From NCBI GenBank assembly GCA_046706145.1, contig JBJKPP010000066.1, positions 1-7,141 on the forward strand: a stretch of 7,141 bases of DNA, in the 5' to 3' direction. The DNA comes from JBJKPP01 sp046706145. GTDB taxonomy: Bacteria > Bacteroidota > Ignavibacteria > Ignavibacteriales > Ignavibacteriaceae. This document shows, piece by piece, positions 6,894 through 7,141 of this stretch. The notes beneath the pieces are model-generated. The model worked only from the letters and a program-made list of their open reading frames with translations, did not search any database and was not told the origin of the DNA. Both the position numbers and the translations under genes were made by a program. Within the stretch, counting starts at the first letter, position 1. The number at the start of each line of letters is the position of its first letter.

Positions 6894-6939
6894 CCGTAAA
6901 ATGAAAATAAATCATCGGTAATTTTTAAGAAAAAGATTT

Positions 6940-7141
6940 TTGAAAGTCGTACATTTAAATATTGATGATACAAAAGGCGGAGCATCCATTGCTTGCCAGG
7001 CAATTAATAAGGCACTTAAATTAAGTGGCGTAGATTCTTCAGTTTTAGTCCAAAAGAAATACAAACCCAATAATGATTCTACTGAATTTGTACAAAACCT
7101 GTTTCAGAATATTTTATATCTTCTAAGATTTGCCCTCGATT
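6940..7141 (+). CDS. GT4-like glycosyltransferase, N-terminal fragment (TTG start)
   Basis: An open frame of 67 codons running off the right edge. It reads MKVVHLNIDDTKGGASIACQ at the start if TTG at 6940 is the initiator. The MKVVHLN strand followed by the Gly-rich KGGASIACQAINKALKLSGV segment is the usual N-terminus of WcaC-like GT4 enzymes, which typically read HLNTSDSGGGAAIA...LHKAL...GVDS. The Gly-Gly loop lies near the acceptor/phosphate site of the GT-B fold. TTG is chosen because the frame has a stop at 6919-6921 and no ATG anywhere in the visible part. TTG places the family-typical strand exactly at the N-terminus. It lies 76 nt after the previous glycosyltransferase gene, in the same direction. 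The E-x7-E motif and C-terminal domain are outside the window, so donor and length cannot be judged. Confidence 0.8.
   Translation, partial: MKVVHLNIDDTKGGASIACQAINKALKLSGVDSSVLVQKKYKPNNDSTEFVQNLFQNILYLLRFALD

Noticed and set aside
1..7141. Mobile elements, CRISPR arrays, tRNA or rRNA genes, phage or defence genes
   Set aside because: No transposase or integrase motifs, spaced repeats, RNA gene signatures or defence-type domains are visible on either strand.

Overview
The window is a contiguous piece of a surface-polysaccharide (O-antigen or capsule type) biosynthesis locus. All eight recognisable genes lie on the + strand. The DNA is AT-rich (about one third G+C by eye), gaps are short, and most starts lack a Shine-Dalgarno sequence. 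One start is clearly TTG and upstream regions are A/T-rich. This style, with the FkbM/Wzx/GT4 mixture, suggests a Bacteroidota (Flavobacteriia/Cytophagia-like) host. That is an inference; nothing here fixes the taxon.

Layout: (1) 1-396, the C-terminal 131 residues of a WlbA/WbpB-type UDP-GlcNAcA 3-dehydrogenase, cut by the window edge. (2) 434-1009, a WlbB/WbpD-type hexapeptide N-acetyltransferase. (3) 1054-2202, a GT4 glycosyltransferase. (4) 2266-3759, a Wzx-type flippase. (5) 3851-4543, an FkbM-family methyltransferase. (6) 4609-5688, a WbpI/WlbD-type non-hydrolysing UDP-sugar 2-epimerase. (7) 5685-6863, a second GT4 enzyme overlapping the epimerase by 4 nt. (8) 6940-7141, the first 67 codons of a third GT4-like glycosyltransferase, starting at TTG and running off the window.

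How they work together: genes 1, 2 and 6 are three of the five steps from UDP-GlcNAc to UDP-2,3-diacetamido-2,3-dideoxy-D-mannuronic acid (UDP-ManNAc3NAcA). The missing steps are the 6-dehydrogenase (WbpA/WlbA-upstream type) and the PLP aminotransferase (WbpE/WlbC type), expected upstream. The GT4 enzymes would build a repeat unit containing this diamino-uronic acid on a lipid carrier, the methyltransferase could decorate it, and Wzx would flip it across the inner membrane. No Wzy polymerase, chain-length regulator, initiating transferase, RNA gene, mobile element or CRISPR array is visible.

No gap exceeds about 91 nt. The most structured gap is 3760-3850, before the methyltransferase. It holds a sigma70-like promoter match, a nested hairpin and a duplicated TTAATTAA-containing 11-mer that straddles the start codon. 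Overall this is a well-understood class of locus. I do not see a convincing undescribed system, only several details worth checking.
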